From contig CM114272.1 of assembly GCA_050084515.1 (NCBI GenBank), positions 23,746,001-23,810,000 of the forward strand: a DNA stretch of 64,000 nucleotides, written 5' to 3'. This DNA comes from Blasia pusilla (taxonomy: Eukaryota > Marchantiophyta > Marchantiopsida > Blasiales). The position numbers and the translations under genes were made by a program. The notes beneath the pieces were generated by a model. It ran no database searches. It had not been told where the DNA came from and was given only the letters and a program-made list of their open reading frames with translations. Below, one piece after another: positions 1-10,749 of the stretch. The stretch's first letter is position 1, and each line of letters opens with the position of its first letter.

Positions 1-2126
1 TAAGATCGCTGCTATTTTGCTGTGTGATGGAAGTGAACACGTTGACCATCGTGATATAATTGTACGATTGCATGGAGGAGGAGGAGTGAGGCCTATATCC
101 AACCTTAATGAAACATATATTCCATTACACTTTGTTTTATAATTTATCTATAGTGAAGCAGGTTGACATCCCGGAATACCGTTCAAAAGACTTGGAGGCT
201 ATAGAAGATCCCAACGACCAGATCATGTTATTCATGGTGAAGAGGGACATATTGAACCTTCACATGATTGTATGGATGAGGAAAGAATTGATGGTGATAT
301 TATTGAGGAAAGAAGGAAGAAGAATGTTACAACCTTGCAACTTGCATATTTTTTACTTCAAACACGGACTAATGACGAAGATGACAATCACTTACTGCGA
401 TTTGGTTGACTTACTCAAGAATATATGGTTGATCTTTCTACCACGATTATCATGGGTTGGCTTGAATCAAAAAGGAGTTAAGGGCTGAATTATGTCAAGA
501 TGTAAGGGATGCCATGCATCGAGAGGACATGGATAGTCAAAGGTTTGGGAGACACATTGCATTACCTTCTTCTTTTATTGGAGGGCCACGTCATATGTAT
601 CAGTCGTATCAGGATGCAATGGCAATTGTAAGACATTTGGGGAAGTATGACTAATTTTAGACCATAACATGCAATGATAAGTGATATGTGATTACATCAA
701 CCTTATTACCTAGTCAATCAGCTACAGATCGACCAAATTTGATCATGCGGGATTTTGAGAAGAAAAAGAAGGACTTGTTACGACTTATAATTGACAATAA
801 AATATTAGGTCAAGTACGTTGTAGCATGCATCCATGTGGTGGAATTTCAAAAAAGAGGTGTGCAGCATCTGCAAGTTCTTATTATTTTAGGTCGTAAGAA
901 TAAACCACGTACTACTTATGGAGTCAATTCTTGCTTTCACTGGTAGAAGATCTCTTATATGAACAACATCAAGTAAGAATTCATTATTGCCACTCTTTAC
1001 ATCATTCATTTTCTTCCCAATAGTATTTTCTTTAGAGCATTCACGAAACTTACTATGATTTGGACATTTTTCAGAACTCTTTCATTATAGAAAATGAGAA
1101 TTTCCAAAGCCTTAATTTATATTTGGAGGAACAAGATATACATGAAATATCACAGCGAGTTAATTTATATTTGGAGGAACAAGACCTCGCTGTGATATTT
1201 CATGTATAATCACAGATATACATGAAATATCACAGCGAGTGCAATCGGGAGAAGCCTGTTTGAATGAAGGACAATATGTTATTTGGGATGTTATACATGA
1301 TCAGGATGATCAAATATGATCGAATCCTTTATCATCTCCAAAAAAACTTTCGTCGATAGTCCATGTAGAATGGGAAAGACATTTTTATATAATCTTCTCC
1401 TTGCAAACGTAAGAAGTGCAAGAGGTATAACATTGGTTGTAGCATTATTCCGAAATAATTGCTCTATTGTTAGATGGAGGACGTATTGCACATTCTCATT
1501 TCAAGATCCCCATCAATCTTCATGAGAGCTATACTTACAAGTAAGTGTCATTAGCCGCTTTACATCCCATTCTATCAATACATATAATTTAATTAGTCCA
1601 AGTATTACAACTTCTAATTTACTTGCCTCTGTCATTTATAGTTTATCAATTAATAATGATAGAACGAGCTTAATATATGACGCAATGCTCATTATATGGG
1701 ACGAATCATCTATGACTCATTGTCATACATGTGAGGCCATGAATCACATTTTACAAGATATTATAGGAGTTATTTCAGATGATCTACAACAAAAACCATT
1801 TGGTGGAAAACTTATGATATTTGCAATTGGTGGTAACTTTCGTTAATTACTTCCTGTTGTTCGTCATAGGGATCGGCTGCCCATCGTCCAAACAACCATA
1901 AAGAGATAATCTCTTTGGTCTAATATAAAGGTCATAAAGTTGACAACAAACATGCAAGTTGGAAGATCATTTGCGTGCTAAACAACAAGCTTTGGCTAAT
2001 TGGTTATTGGAAGTGGCAGGGGGTCGTGTACCTTTGCACCCTTATTTAGGAGATGACTTTATACGATTACCATCTAAAATTATTACTAGTAGTAAAAAGA
2101 TATGCGATCTTATTGATTCTATCGTG
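1..2126 (+). pseudogene. Helitron Rep/PIF1-helicase relic, cut at both ends
   Basis: Conceptual translation across frames gives pieces of a plant Helitron transposase, which nicks and rolls out Helitron DNA. Near 40-180 there is a Helitron_like_N stretch (HRDIIVRLHGGG, then HPGIPF after a stop). Near 487-650 comes a block containing DAMHREDMDSQR and IGGPRHMYQSYQDAMAIVR. The SF1 helicase follows: a damaged Walker A (GKTFLYNLLLANVRSARG, 1375-1430), a Walker B-like IIWDESSMTH (1690-1730), KPFGGKLMIF (1795-1820), and a C-terminal part (LANWLLEV, LHPYLGDDFIRLPSKIITSS) up to about 2120. Many stops and frameshifts make it dead. The 5' part lies outside the window. The 3' end stops sharply where the 2127-2892 repeat begins, so that repeat probably inserted into it. 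Family assignment is from motif recognition. Confidence 0.85.
1112..1239. repeat. local direct plus inverted duplication inside the Helitron relic
   Basis: A 22-base word at 1138-1159 recurs exactly at 1218-1239 and in inverted orientation at 1186-1207. A neighbouring word (TAATTTATATTTGGAGGAAC) occurs near 1113 and again at 1161. The arrangement can fold into a hairpin and interrupts the helicase reading frame. Confidence 0.85.
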
Positions 2127-2892
2127 CGCATACACATCGCTACACTACATACATCGCTGTCACCAAACACACACACAAACATGCACGATCCCATGCTAAC
2201 TCATGGCATCCAAACAACGAGACAAGAAGCACCAAAATATCTCCAATAAAGTAAGATCCAATCTCTCTCTCTACACAATCTCACACCATAGCTCTCAAAG
2301 GTGTGCACTCTCTCTCATGTCAAACCAAACCCACTCTCCTAATGAGAGGCTTGGGTTACACTCACAAGGCAAGGGACCATAGCTCCGCCGCCTCATGCCA
2401 AGAGGTTCAACAAAGAGAGAAGGAGCTCTCAAGCTCTCTCCTTGGAATATATACCCCTCCCCTCTCCCAAGCTCTCTCCATGGTAACCTATTCTCCCAAG
2501 TCACCTCCTTTGGCTCTTGACCTGATGTAGGAGGTGAAGGGCCACGTACCAAAAATAGAAAGTCGATCATATACTCAAATGGTATTTACCTAAAATAGTA
2601 AGTTCCTCAATATGGCTCCAAATGAGCCAAAACGAAGGGGAAACCTGCTCTCTCAGGTTTTCTGGGGCCTCAGCAGGTCATCCTCGACCTCCTAGGTCTG
2701 TCATCCACTACTCTTGTAGACGCTCTACTAGATCTCACCGATCTATCCTAAAGGACATGACAGTTGTCGTGCGCATACATATCGCTATACAATATACATC
2801 GTTGTCACCGAACATACATACAAACACGCACGATCCCATGCTAACTCATGGCATCCAAACAACGAGACAAGAAGTACCAAAATATCTCCAAT
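2127..2892 (-). mobile_element. short element with ~125-bp direct terminal repeats (LTR/TRIM-like)
   Basis: Two direct copies of a ~125-bp sequence lie at 2127-2247 and 2769-2892 around ~520 bp of non-coding DNA. On the minus strand the repeat runs from TGGAGATATTTTGG to GCGCACGACA, so it has the TG...CA ends of an LTR. The 2892 end is preceded on that strand by a purine run (AGGGGGG), like a polypurine tract. It directly follows the Gypsy pol remnant. It may be the 3' LTR area of that Gypsy element or an independent TRIM-like insertion; no primer-binding site was recognised. The small ORFs here have no support as genes. Confidence 0.5.
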
Positions 2893-3078
2893 TGCCCCCC
2901 TAGCTGGTGGTTAGGTCCCTCTAACTCCAGATAGCCATCTATCCCTACCTACCATGACATACATCTCTCGGACGCTAAGAGCAAGAAGGTCGGGTGCTCA
3001 TGTGGCCCCATCGTTAGTCGCCTTCCTCTCATCCATATCAGAGAAAAAGTCGCGATCGAAACCTACCTAGTATCTCCT

Positions 3079-4272
3079 TTATGTACATCTGTGACACATC
3101 CATCGTCCTTGAAGAACCCTAGTGAGAGGTGGCGTCAGACATGCCATATGCCAACCTCTCGAATAACCATCACAGACTAGCATCGTGGCCGCACCACGTG
3201 CAGAACCACACAACATACAACGCAAGCCTGCAGGAACTACTGCTAAGCTCGGATCCACTTGACCATTAATGTTAGGAAGGTGACATGGTGCACAATTACG
3301 CATATGGTCCTTCCATACCATACCATCGCGTCCCTCCAGCAAGAGAACACCGGATGGCAAAACGTCACGCACTCTCAATATAGTGCGCCCTGCAATCACA
3401 TCCAACGTCGTCAATGCCGTCTGCTACAAGTAGACATAATCTCCCTGATGAAACCTCCGGATAGTTAGTCGATAACCACCACCTCGAATAGTCGCATACC
3501 TCAACGTATCCCGATGTTGCGCAAGCGCCAAGTTCTCGAACGCCATGGGCATTACTCTCCGAAACAACTCAGCCCTCTAAGAACATGCTCGCATCCATAC
3601 ATCTGGGTCATCAAGGTCCAACACCTCACCAGTATCTTGACGAATGGCCGTAGGTAAATCTGGCTCTCGGCCATAAAGTAGCAAGTATGGTGAAAAAAAT
3701 GCTAAGGATGCCTACTTGCTGAATCTGTATCCCTTCGCCAACCATGGCAATTGGAGGTCCCAATCTCCTAGGTGACCTCTCTGCAAGCCATACTTACGTA
3801 AACCCCTCTTCACCGTCTGCACAACTCTCTCCGCTAATCCATCCGCCTCGGAATGATCTTGCGAAGTCGTGCGATGGTGGATCAGCGCCTGATCACACAA
3901 GGCTTGAAACTCACCGTGAAACTTGGTACCCTGGTATGTCAACACCTCAGCCGGTGGGCCATAATGACTTAGCACTCTGTCAAGGAAGGCATAAGCTACT
4001 CCCTCACTCACTTTGTCAGGCGATGCAACCAACTCGATCCACTTCGAGAAGTGTTCAATCATCATCAACACATAACGATTGTGACGCTCCGTCAAAGGCA
4101 AAGGTCTTGCAAAATCCAAACTCCATCTATACCTTAAGCCCATGATCGGTAATGGATGCAATTGTGGAGTCGGAGCATTGAACGATGCTCGGACCCGATC
4201 ACACACCATGCACCTGGCGACAAACGTCTTCACTTGCCTACAATCGAGGTGGTCCATGAAGTGAAGACCCAC
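3079..4272 (-). pseudogene. Ty3/Gypsy integrase fragment ending in a PHD-like zinc finger
   Basis: The minus strand encodes the integrase end of a Gypsy polyprotein, which would insert element cDNA into host DNA. At 3712-4272 there is a zinc-binding CMVC, the first catalytic Asp in SLDFARPLP, and the Glu in LAERVVQTVKRGLRKY. The second catalytic Asp (normally DxGTxF) reads YQGTKF, so the D,D,E triad is broken. The frame is interrupted, then resumes through IRQDTGEVLDLDDPDVW and YRLTIRRFHQGDYVYL to the 3079-3414 frame. That last frame ends in CMLC...CDGY...H-MAC...CHRC, the spacing of a PHD finger with one Cys ligand changed to Tyr. The protease, RT and RNase H parts are absent. Inactive remnant. 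Confidence 0.8.
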
Positions 4273-5156
4273 GGAATGTGTTCATCTTCAATGTTTGTTT
4301 GATATGCTAAAATTTCTTTATGACGAGCATGCCCTTTTCGTTGCGAGTTCACATGCATCAATTTCGAAAGTTGCGCAAGTTTGTTGGATTCGATGGAATA
4401 GGAAGTTTGTGCAACAAGTGAGGGAAATACATGATTAAAGTATATATATGAAAAAATGGCACAGAAGGCGTCATTGTCGAAATGGAAAATAAGGCATAAA
4501 AAAGGATCTTTTGTACATTGATATATTTTGAAATTGGTGTATTTGTGATAACACCGAGCAATTGCCTCTCCACGTCCAATAATAACCCGCCAACACTTGC
4601 AATCTACATAACACACCAAAAGAACTATTAATTAAACTTGACCATCGATTAATCAAAAAATCAAAAGAAAAAGAAGCATTTTTAGTTAATTCTCTTAATT
4701 CTCTAATTGGCCGACTTATGACATGTGGCAATTTCGACCAATTAGAGAAAGACATGAAAAATGAAACGAAGAGAAATAAATGGTAAAAAAGGGAGGTAAA
4801 AGAAGGGAGAGGAAAAAATGGATTGCAAAACATTTATTTTTGGAAAAACAAAAAAATTAGAATAGATTAGGGATAGGGTCAAAGGGTCAGTAACCTACCT
4901 TAGCATGAAATAAAATGAGAAAAAAAAAAAAAAAAAAAAAGAACTTGAGAAAAACATAATGGAAAGAAAAGAAATAGTGGAGGTGAATATTTTTCCTACA
5001 TTTACAAAATATAGTTTGGGTTAGGGATATGCTCGATAACCTACCCAACGAAGAGAATGAAATGGGAAAAAAAAGGGAGAAAAAAAAGAGAAAAAAGGAA
5101 GGGAAAGAAAAGAAAACGAACGGGAAACCTAAGAGAGCAGGTTTCCCTTTTTTTTT
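4273..5156. other. AT-rich filler, no gene seen
   Basis: Low-complexity A-rich DNA with a 20-base A run at about 4921-4940. Two loosely similar blocks start with TTAGGGATA and run into poly-A (about 4865-4940 and 5020-5110). No ORF here shows protein-like composition. It separates the Gypsy remnant from the right inverted arm. Confidence 0.6.
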
Positions 5157-5652
5157 TGGCTCATTTGGAGCCATATTGAGGAACTTACTATTTTAGGTAA
5201 ATACCATTTGAGTATATGATCGACTTTCTATTTTTGGTACGTGGCCCTTCATCTCCTACATCAGGTCAAGAGCCAAAGGAGGTGACTTGGGAGAATAGGT
5301 TACCATGGAGAGAGCCTGGGAGAGGGGAGGGGTATATATCCCAAGGAGAGAGCTTGAGAGCTCCTTCTCTCTTTGTTGAACCTCTTGGCATGAGGCGGCG
5401 GAGCTATGGTCCCTTGCCTTGTGAGTGTAACCCAAGCCTCTCATTAGGAGAGTGGGTTTGGTTTGACATGAGAGAGAGTGCACACCTTTGAGAGCTATGG
5501 TGTGAGATTGTGTAGAGAGAGAGATTGGATCTTACTTTATTGGAGATATTTTGGTGCTTCTTGTCTCGTTGTTTGGATGCCATGAGTTAGCATGGGATCG
5601 TGCGTGTTTGTGTGTGTGTTCGATGACACCGATGTGTATGCGCACGACATCC
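5157..5652 (+). repeat. inverted copy of the 2127-2625 sequence (right arm)
   Basis: The reverse complement of about 2127-2625 reappears here almost unchanged from GGCTCATTTGGAGCC at 5158 to GCGCACGACA at 5652. The frame read through both arms differs at only a few residues. The outer ~115 bp is a third copy of the 125-bp terminal repeat. The arms enclose ~2.5 kb with the Gypsy remnant. No target-site duplication was found outside the arms. Confidence 0.85.
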
Positions 5653-6074
5653 TCCCCCCTCCTACAAGCCAATAAATATGGGCTCTTCTCCCATCTGATT
5701 TTATCTTTGCCTACCTTTGCCTTCCTCTATCTCTTTTCTTCCTCTCACTTTTTCTTTTCATTTAGTTTTATTTTTTGTATTTATATTTATTTTTCCTTTA
5801 TCTTTGTATTATTATCTTTTTTTAAGCATGGATGTCTTAGATTTTTAGAGTAGTGACGATTCAATGTTGATGTTCTTGTTACCACTTTCTTTTTTATTAA
5901 GTCAAATTCTTTCTCTTTGTTGTCTTCTTCTTCGTCTTCAAGCTAGACGTAGGAGGTCCCTTTGTCGTTTTCGTGCTTTCTTTTGTCTCCAATTCTTGTT
6001 GAATGATACTACATGTACCATGCCACATTATATATACGCTCCTGGGTATATTTTACCATAATCCGTTGCATTTA
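5653..6074. other. pyrimidine-rich low-complexity spacer
   Basis: C/T- and T-rich DNA between the inverted arm and the Harbinger relic. Long hydrophobic frames here are explained by base composition. No gene seen. Confidence 0.55.
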
Positions 6075-7166
6075 CATGTCTTTTCATTGATGAGAGTGTA
6101 GTAAGAAGAGACCATCCAGAACGCTTTAGAGATTTATTTCGGATTTGTGTGAGCACATTTGACTTCATTTGTAATATGTTAAGGACTCGATTGACTACTA
6201 ATCCTCCTCATGCCCTACAAGTTCTACCAAACAGATTGTTGAGTGTTGAGAGACATGTCGCCATCACTCTACGACGTCTTGCTAGAGGGGATCAAATGAA
6301 AGGCATTAGAGAGCTCTTTAGTATTGGACAATCTAAAATTGTAAAGGTTGTCAACTGAGTCATCAATGCACTTGTGGAGGTGGCACTTGGGGTAGTGAGT
6401 TTGCCAAGAAGACAAAAAATTGAAAGGGTGAAATCCGATTTAGAAGCACAACATGGATTTTTAATTTTTTGCGAATCGATGTCACTCACTTTCTCATTGA
6501 ACTACCAACATGTGTAAATTCCACAATATGGTATAATCACAAAAATGAATCTTATGCATGTGCAATGCAAGCTATCACTGATTCAAAGTTGTGATTCTTG
6601 GATGTCTTCATTGGATATCTTGCTTCTATTCATGATACTCACATTCTACGGAACTCCCAATTCTACAAAATTGTACTTCAAATGAAAGGGTCATGGGTGG
6701 AATTTCACTTCTTCTGGGAAATGGTGAGAGCATTTGAGAGTATATTATTGGTGATGCAGGATACCCACTAATGTCATGGCTCATAGTTCCTTATCTCGGA
6801 GCAAGAGCATCCATCGGTCAAAAGGATACTTGGAACTATTACCATTCTTCAATGAGAATGTATGTGGACAGAGATTTTGGTCTACTAAAAGGGACATGGC
6901 GCATACTCAACCGACTCAAATACAAACCTACAAACACTACCAAAGATGATCTTTGCTGCTTGGGTTCTCCTTAATATTATGATAAATAAGGATGATCCTT
7001 TAGTCGATGGTCTCATAGACCACTCCTCGAGAGGGATTCATGGTGCACGTGGTCCTAACTTTCCTCCAAATAATGAAGGAACATATGATGGAAGGAGAAA
7101 TCGAGATGCTCTTTTCGAGCATGTCATGGTACGGAGAAGCTCAATAGTAACTTCAACATTTCAATA
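6075..7166 (+). pseudogene. PIF/Harbinger (HARBI1-like) DDE transposase relic
   Basis: The translation follows HARBI1-type transposases, which cut and paste PIF/Harbinger DNA elements. It reads FIDESVVRRDHPERFRDLF, then the helix-turn-helix area SVERHVAITLRRLARGDQ...ELFSIGQSKIVKVVN (6149-6355). A degenerate middle section follows, then GDAGYPLMSWLIVPYLGARA (about 6750-6810), NYYHSSMRMYVDRDFGLLKGTWRILNRL (6830-6920) and the tail AAWVLLNI (6950). In the last catalytic block the usual VERAFGRLK reads VDRDFGLLK, so the Glu is Asp. At least three frame breaks. The Myb-like partner lies tail-to-tail at 7440-8470, which matches the two-gene make-up of PIF/Harbinger elements. Confidence 0.85.
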
Positions 7167-7439
7167 AAGTTGTATGACTATATAAGTGCACCATAGTTTT
7201 CTTTTATATGTCACATGTCTACTTCTGAATTATTCTTGAATGTAATATCTCAAGATGTCACTTCAAAATCTCCTACTAATGGCAAGAGATAATGCTTTAG
7301 ACATCATTGTCAAAGCATCTGCATTATGTTGTAGGACTTGTAGTTCCAATCATCGTTGTTGAAGATCCTCTCTCTGCCCACGATCTATAACATCAACTAT
7401 GGAATCAATGGATTTCTGCATAGCTTAACTGAAAGAGCT

Positions 7440-8470
7440 CCTTCGTCAACGTTTACCTCTAATCCCTACACCAAGGCTCCTCTTTTTCAGAATTCCCTCT
7501 TCAATTATGGAAGCATTGCATTGACCAAAATCTAAATTACCACGAAACACCACAAAAGTCATTTCCTCAATTGAAAAAATCCCATAGGAATACATAAAGA
7601 GATCAAAGAAAGAAAGTATTATAAGCACCTTCAATAAGAGAAGAGGACGTTGGTGGTGGATTGGTTGAAATCCCTTTTGCACCCATCAGGGTCTCAAATG
7701 GCTCCTCCTCTATATTAACAAAAAATAAATTAGTAACAGCCCATATATTCTTCGTATGTAAGTTAAGCAACAAACAAACATAGGCATTCATATTGATGTA
7801 TCTGGAGTCACTGGAGAATGTATGATAGAGATGGGTGGAGTTTCTATTGTATTTGAAGTTCCCTCCTTCACTAGGTATCCGTAAGTACCTCTAAACTCAT
7901 CATTAAGATTGGGGAGAAAATCCGTATCAATGCTTCTTACTCGCATGCTCTCTGGGTCTACGTCTTGTCGCTTGGGCAACCAGTCTACTAGATCCTTATA
8001 TATAGAACATCTCATCAAAGGTCGAAGATAGACCTCGTTCTTTTTGATCCTTTCTTGACGTACACGCATAAAAAAAGGATAATTGCCCACTTGCCACCTT
8101 GCGCTCCCAGTCATAAACCTGAAAAATTACATAAGTGTTAGATCTAAAAAAATAAATGAAATCATGTCATATTACATTTCTTTTTGCTATCACCAACCTA
8201 CCTTTTTGAAATCTTTGACAAGAACACTCCACTTCTTTTTACATTCTTGGCCATCACGAATGGGTTTTGTCGTTCCATTCTTGAAACAATAGTTGGCCAC
8301 TTTTTCCCACTTTTTTTATGGTGGCCATAATAGATTGAGTAGTGTGATTCAGTTCTACTACTTCCATCTTATGTCGTTTTGCTGTGATCAAAATTTTGAT
8401 CTCCAAAGATGTCCATGTGATCAACTTGTCCTTTTGTTGTGGTACTTGGGAGTCAAGTATCACACAATCA
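7440..8470 (-). pseudogene. Harbinger-associated Myb/SANT-like protein gene, degenerate
   Basis: On the minus strand a trihelix/SANT-like module can be read through frame slips: ITAKRHKMEVVELN, then VANYCFKNGTTKPIRDGQ and CKKKWSVLVKDFKK. A GT-AG intron fits at 8119-8201, after which the frame resumes with VYDWERKVASGQLSFFYA and continues weakly to about 7440. In PIF/Harbinger elements this second protein binds element ends and helps import the transposase. Frames are broken and the end is unclear. It converges with the transposase relic at 6075-7166, so the two are probably halves of one old element. The terminal inverted repeats were not located. Confidence 0.6.
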
Positions 8471-8539
8471 TCATCTACAAGATTTTCTTGCTACAATGAG
8501 AAACACAAAAAGTGATAATGAGTGCTAAAAATTTCAGCA

Positions 8540-8756
8540 ATTAGAAGTAATGGAAATTTATAGTTATATATTATGTATTCCAAATTATATTTAAAAAAGA
8601 CTTTCATTTCTGAAAAAAAAAGACTCACAATTTTAGAAATGAAAATGCCCAAATTTTGGGTACAAATTAAGGAAAATGAGTACAAAAAGTTTCAGGATGA
8701 AGTAATGAAAAGTAATGGAAATTTATTCGATTATATTCTATATTCCACATTATAAT
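8540..8756. repeat. AT-rich imperfect direct repeat
   Basis: The phrase AGTAATGGAAATTTAT followed by similar AT-rich text ending in TATTCCA(A/C)ATTATA occurs at about 8541-8590 and again at about 8710-8755. No gene is evident. Confidence 0.5.
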
Positions 8757-8767
8757 AAAAAAAAGTA

Positions 8768-9670
8768 GGACAACAAGACCAAATTAAGCATATTCTACTA
8801 GTGAAATTTCTTCAATGCCAGTGATAGGGTTCAGAGCTAAATAAGTACAACCTAGTTTGCCACGAGAAAAATCCTATTGTATAAAATGCATAAAGAGGCC
8901 GGAGAAGGGGGGAGAGGGGAAGAAGTCACAAGCTTGTGAGCCACATTCCTCTACACTCCCGTCGGTTTGCTCACAAACTAGGATTCAATGTAAGTATCCG
9001 CCCTATGTAGTGTGGACTTGATGTATGTGTTGACTGAATTGCTCTCACAACTAGCACACAATGGCACTCACGGAAAGAGAATTGGAAGAAGAAAAAAGCC
9101 ACAAGTAGGTTATATATGCAGTGTAGTTTGTCATGCATGAAAAGCTGCATGTCACATTTACACTAATTAAAATGATCATGTAGAGTTCCCCTAAAGCTCT
9201 CTCCTCGATCATACCTTCTCCATATAGTAAACATATTCCCAACTTCGAAAGCCTGAAGTGCAAAGAAGAAATTTGGTCAATACATACATGCAGCTTTTCA
9301 TGCATGACAAACTACACTGCATATATAACCTACTTGTGGCTTTTTTCTTCTTCCAATTCTCTTTCCGTGAGTGCCGTTGTGTGCTAGTTGTGAGAGCAAT
9401 TCAGTCAACACATACATCAAGTCCACACTACATAGGGCGGATACTTACATTGAATCCTAGTTTGTGAGCAAATTGACGGGAGTGTAGAGGAATGTGGCTC
9501 ACAAGCTTGTGACTTCTTCCCCTCTCCCCCCTTCCCCTGCCTCTTTATGCATTTTATACAATAGGATTTTTCTCGTGGCAAACTAGGTTGTACTAATTTA
9601 GCTCTGAACCCTATCACTGGCATTGAAGAAATTTCACTAGTAGAATATGCTTAATTTGGTCTTGTTGTCC
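8768..9670. mobile_element. large foldback element, ~385-bp arms, ~135-bp loop
   Basis: The sequence from 8768 (GGACAACAAGACC) to about 9150 recurs as its near-perfect reverse complement from about 9285 to 9670. Only scattered differences are seen. The loop (about 9151-9284) is unrelated. The arms contain no plausible gene. It resembles a long-TIR MITE or foldback transposon. A clear target-site duplication is not visible. A read-through transcript would form a ~385-bp RNA duplex. Confidence 0.9.
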
Positions 9671-9672
9671 AT

Positions 9673-9744
9673 GTGATACTTATCTCTTTGAAAGCTGGTG
9701 GAGTTGGCATCAACCTCACAATTGCTTCTCATGCATTTCTTTTG
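9673..9744 (+). pseudogene. exon fragment of an SNF2-family helicase (RAD5/RAD16-like)
   Basis: The frame reads VILISLKAGGVGINLTIASHAFLL and stops at a clean GT donor (TTG|GTGAGT). LKAGGVGLNLTxAxHVFL is the conserved helicase motif V block of SNF2-type chromatin remodelling and repair ATPases. Only this one exon was found. The preceding sequence is the foldback and the following ~900 bp has no recognisable helicase sequence, so it is a fragment and probably captured or left over. The exact subfamily is uncertain. Confidence 0.7.
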
Positions 9745-10665
9745 GTGAGTTGCTGATGGTTTATCTATTTCTCATAGCATGTGGTAAGTGAGTTTGGTCA
9801 TCGTTGTGATCGGGAACCCCTAAGCTGATTTTGTGACGGCAGTTGTCCTCTGGATTACTCGGCTTGAGTATTGATAAGGTATCGATATCAGTGTCTTGTG
9901 GGAAGACATATCCTCCATCTCTGCAAAAATTCATACTGCACTTCTACAAGGCTTAGATCGCAGACTTATGATTAACAACCTCCTACCTCAATCAACACAA
10001 CCCCATCTACCTTCCTACGTGCGTGGCTGAGATGGTTGCAGACGTTTTGAACGAATTTCCCCATTGATTATTGGAGATGTCGTTTAGACAAGTAAATTCT
10101 CAAACATACAATGGGGAAGCACAAAAGCCCTTATCCTCATCGTCCGGCTCTGAATAGCTATTTCGCCTATTTCCCGTCCTCATTGCCAGAATGATCATAG
10201 GATGCTGCTATAAATTGAGCCATACCGTGGAGAAGGTCCTTAGACGTAGCGTTCATGGGGTTGCACATCGATGACGAGGACATGAATTTGATTGCCAAGG
10301 TGTTGTAGTAGTTTGGGAAAAAGATTACCTAGGTAAAGAAGTTCTAAGTATGAAACTCCGAAATGGATCTCAAAGTGTGCGTTGATAGTGAGGGGGATGT
10401 TGTATGATTTCAATTATATTTTGGAGCTAGTTAATAAAAATTTTCCTATTTAGATGGCATAGGAAACAACTTCCACAAAAATGACATCAATTACATCTTT
10501 TGATCATCTACAGAGAAACATCGCCAATTTGCGCATATCGTGTAGACATGTTGGTCCGATCCCGTTGCTGACTTTATTTTGGATTTGAATAACCCTCAAT
10601 TGCATCATTTGATCATGGTGCCGCTCGGTTATTATGATCGAGCCATCTGCAAGCTGCCAAGGTGG

Positions 10666-10668
<3 letters not shown>
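9745..10668. other. no gene recognised
   Basis: Mixed-composition DNA with short frames only. Nothing matches a family I know, although it could be intron or flank belonging to the SNF2 fragment. Confidence 0.5.

Positions 10669-10747
<79 letters not shown>
10669..10747. repeat. (GA)n microsatellite, about 39 units
   Basis: Uninterrupted GA dinucleotides over 79 bp. Frames through it give Arg-Glu polymers that are not real proteins. No host gene starts immediately downstream. Confidence 0.98.

Positions 10748-10749
<2 letters not shown>

Noticed and set aside
2295-2570. ORFs of 91 and 75 codons present in both inverted arms (2295-2570 and 5216-5491)
   Set aside because: Both arms are copies of one sequence, so conservation of the frame only reflects recent duplication. 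No family resemblance.
4471-5174. Phe/Ser-rich frames on the minus strand
   Set aside because: They come from A-rich low-complexity sequence read in reverse.
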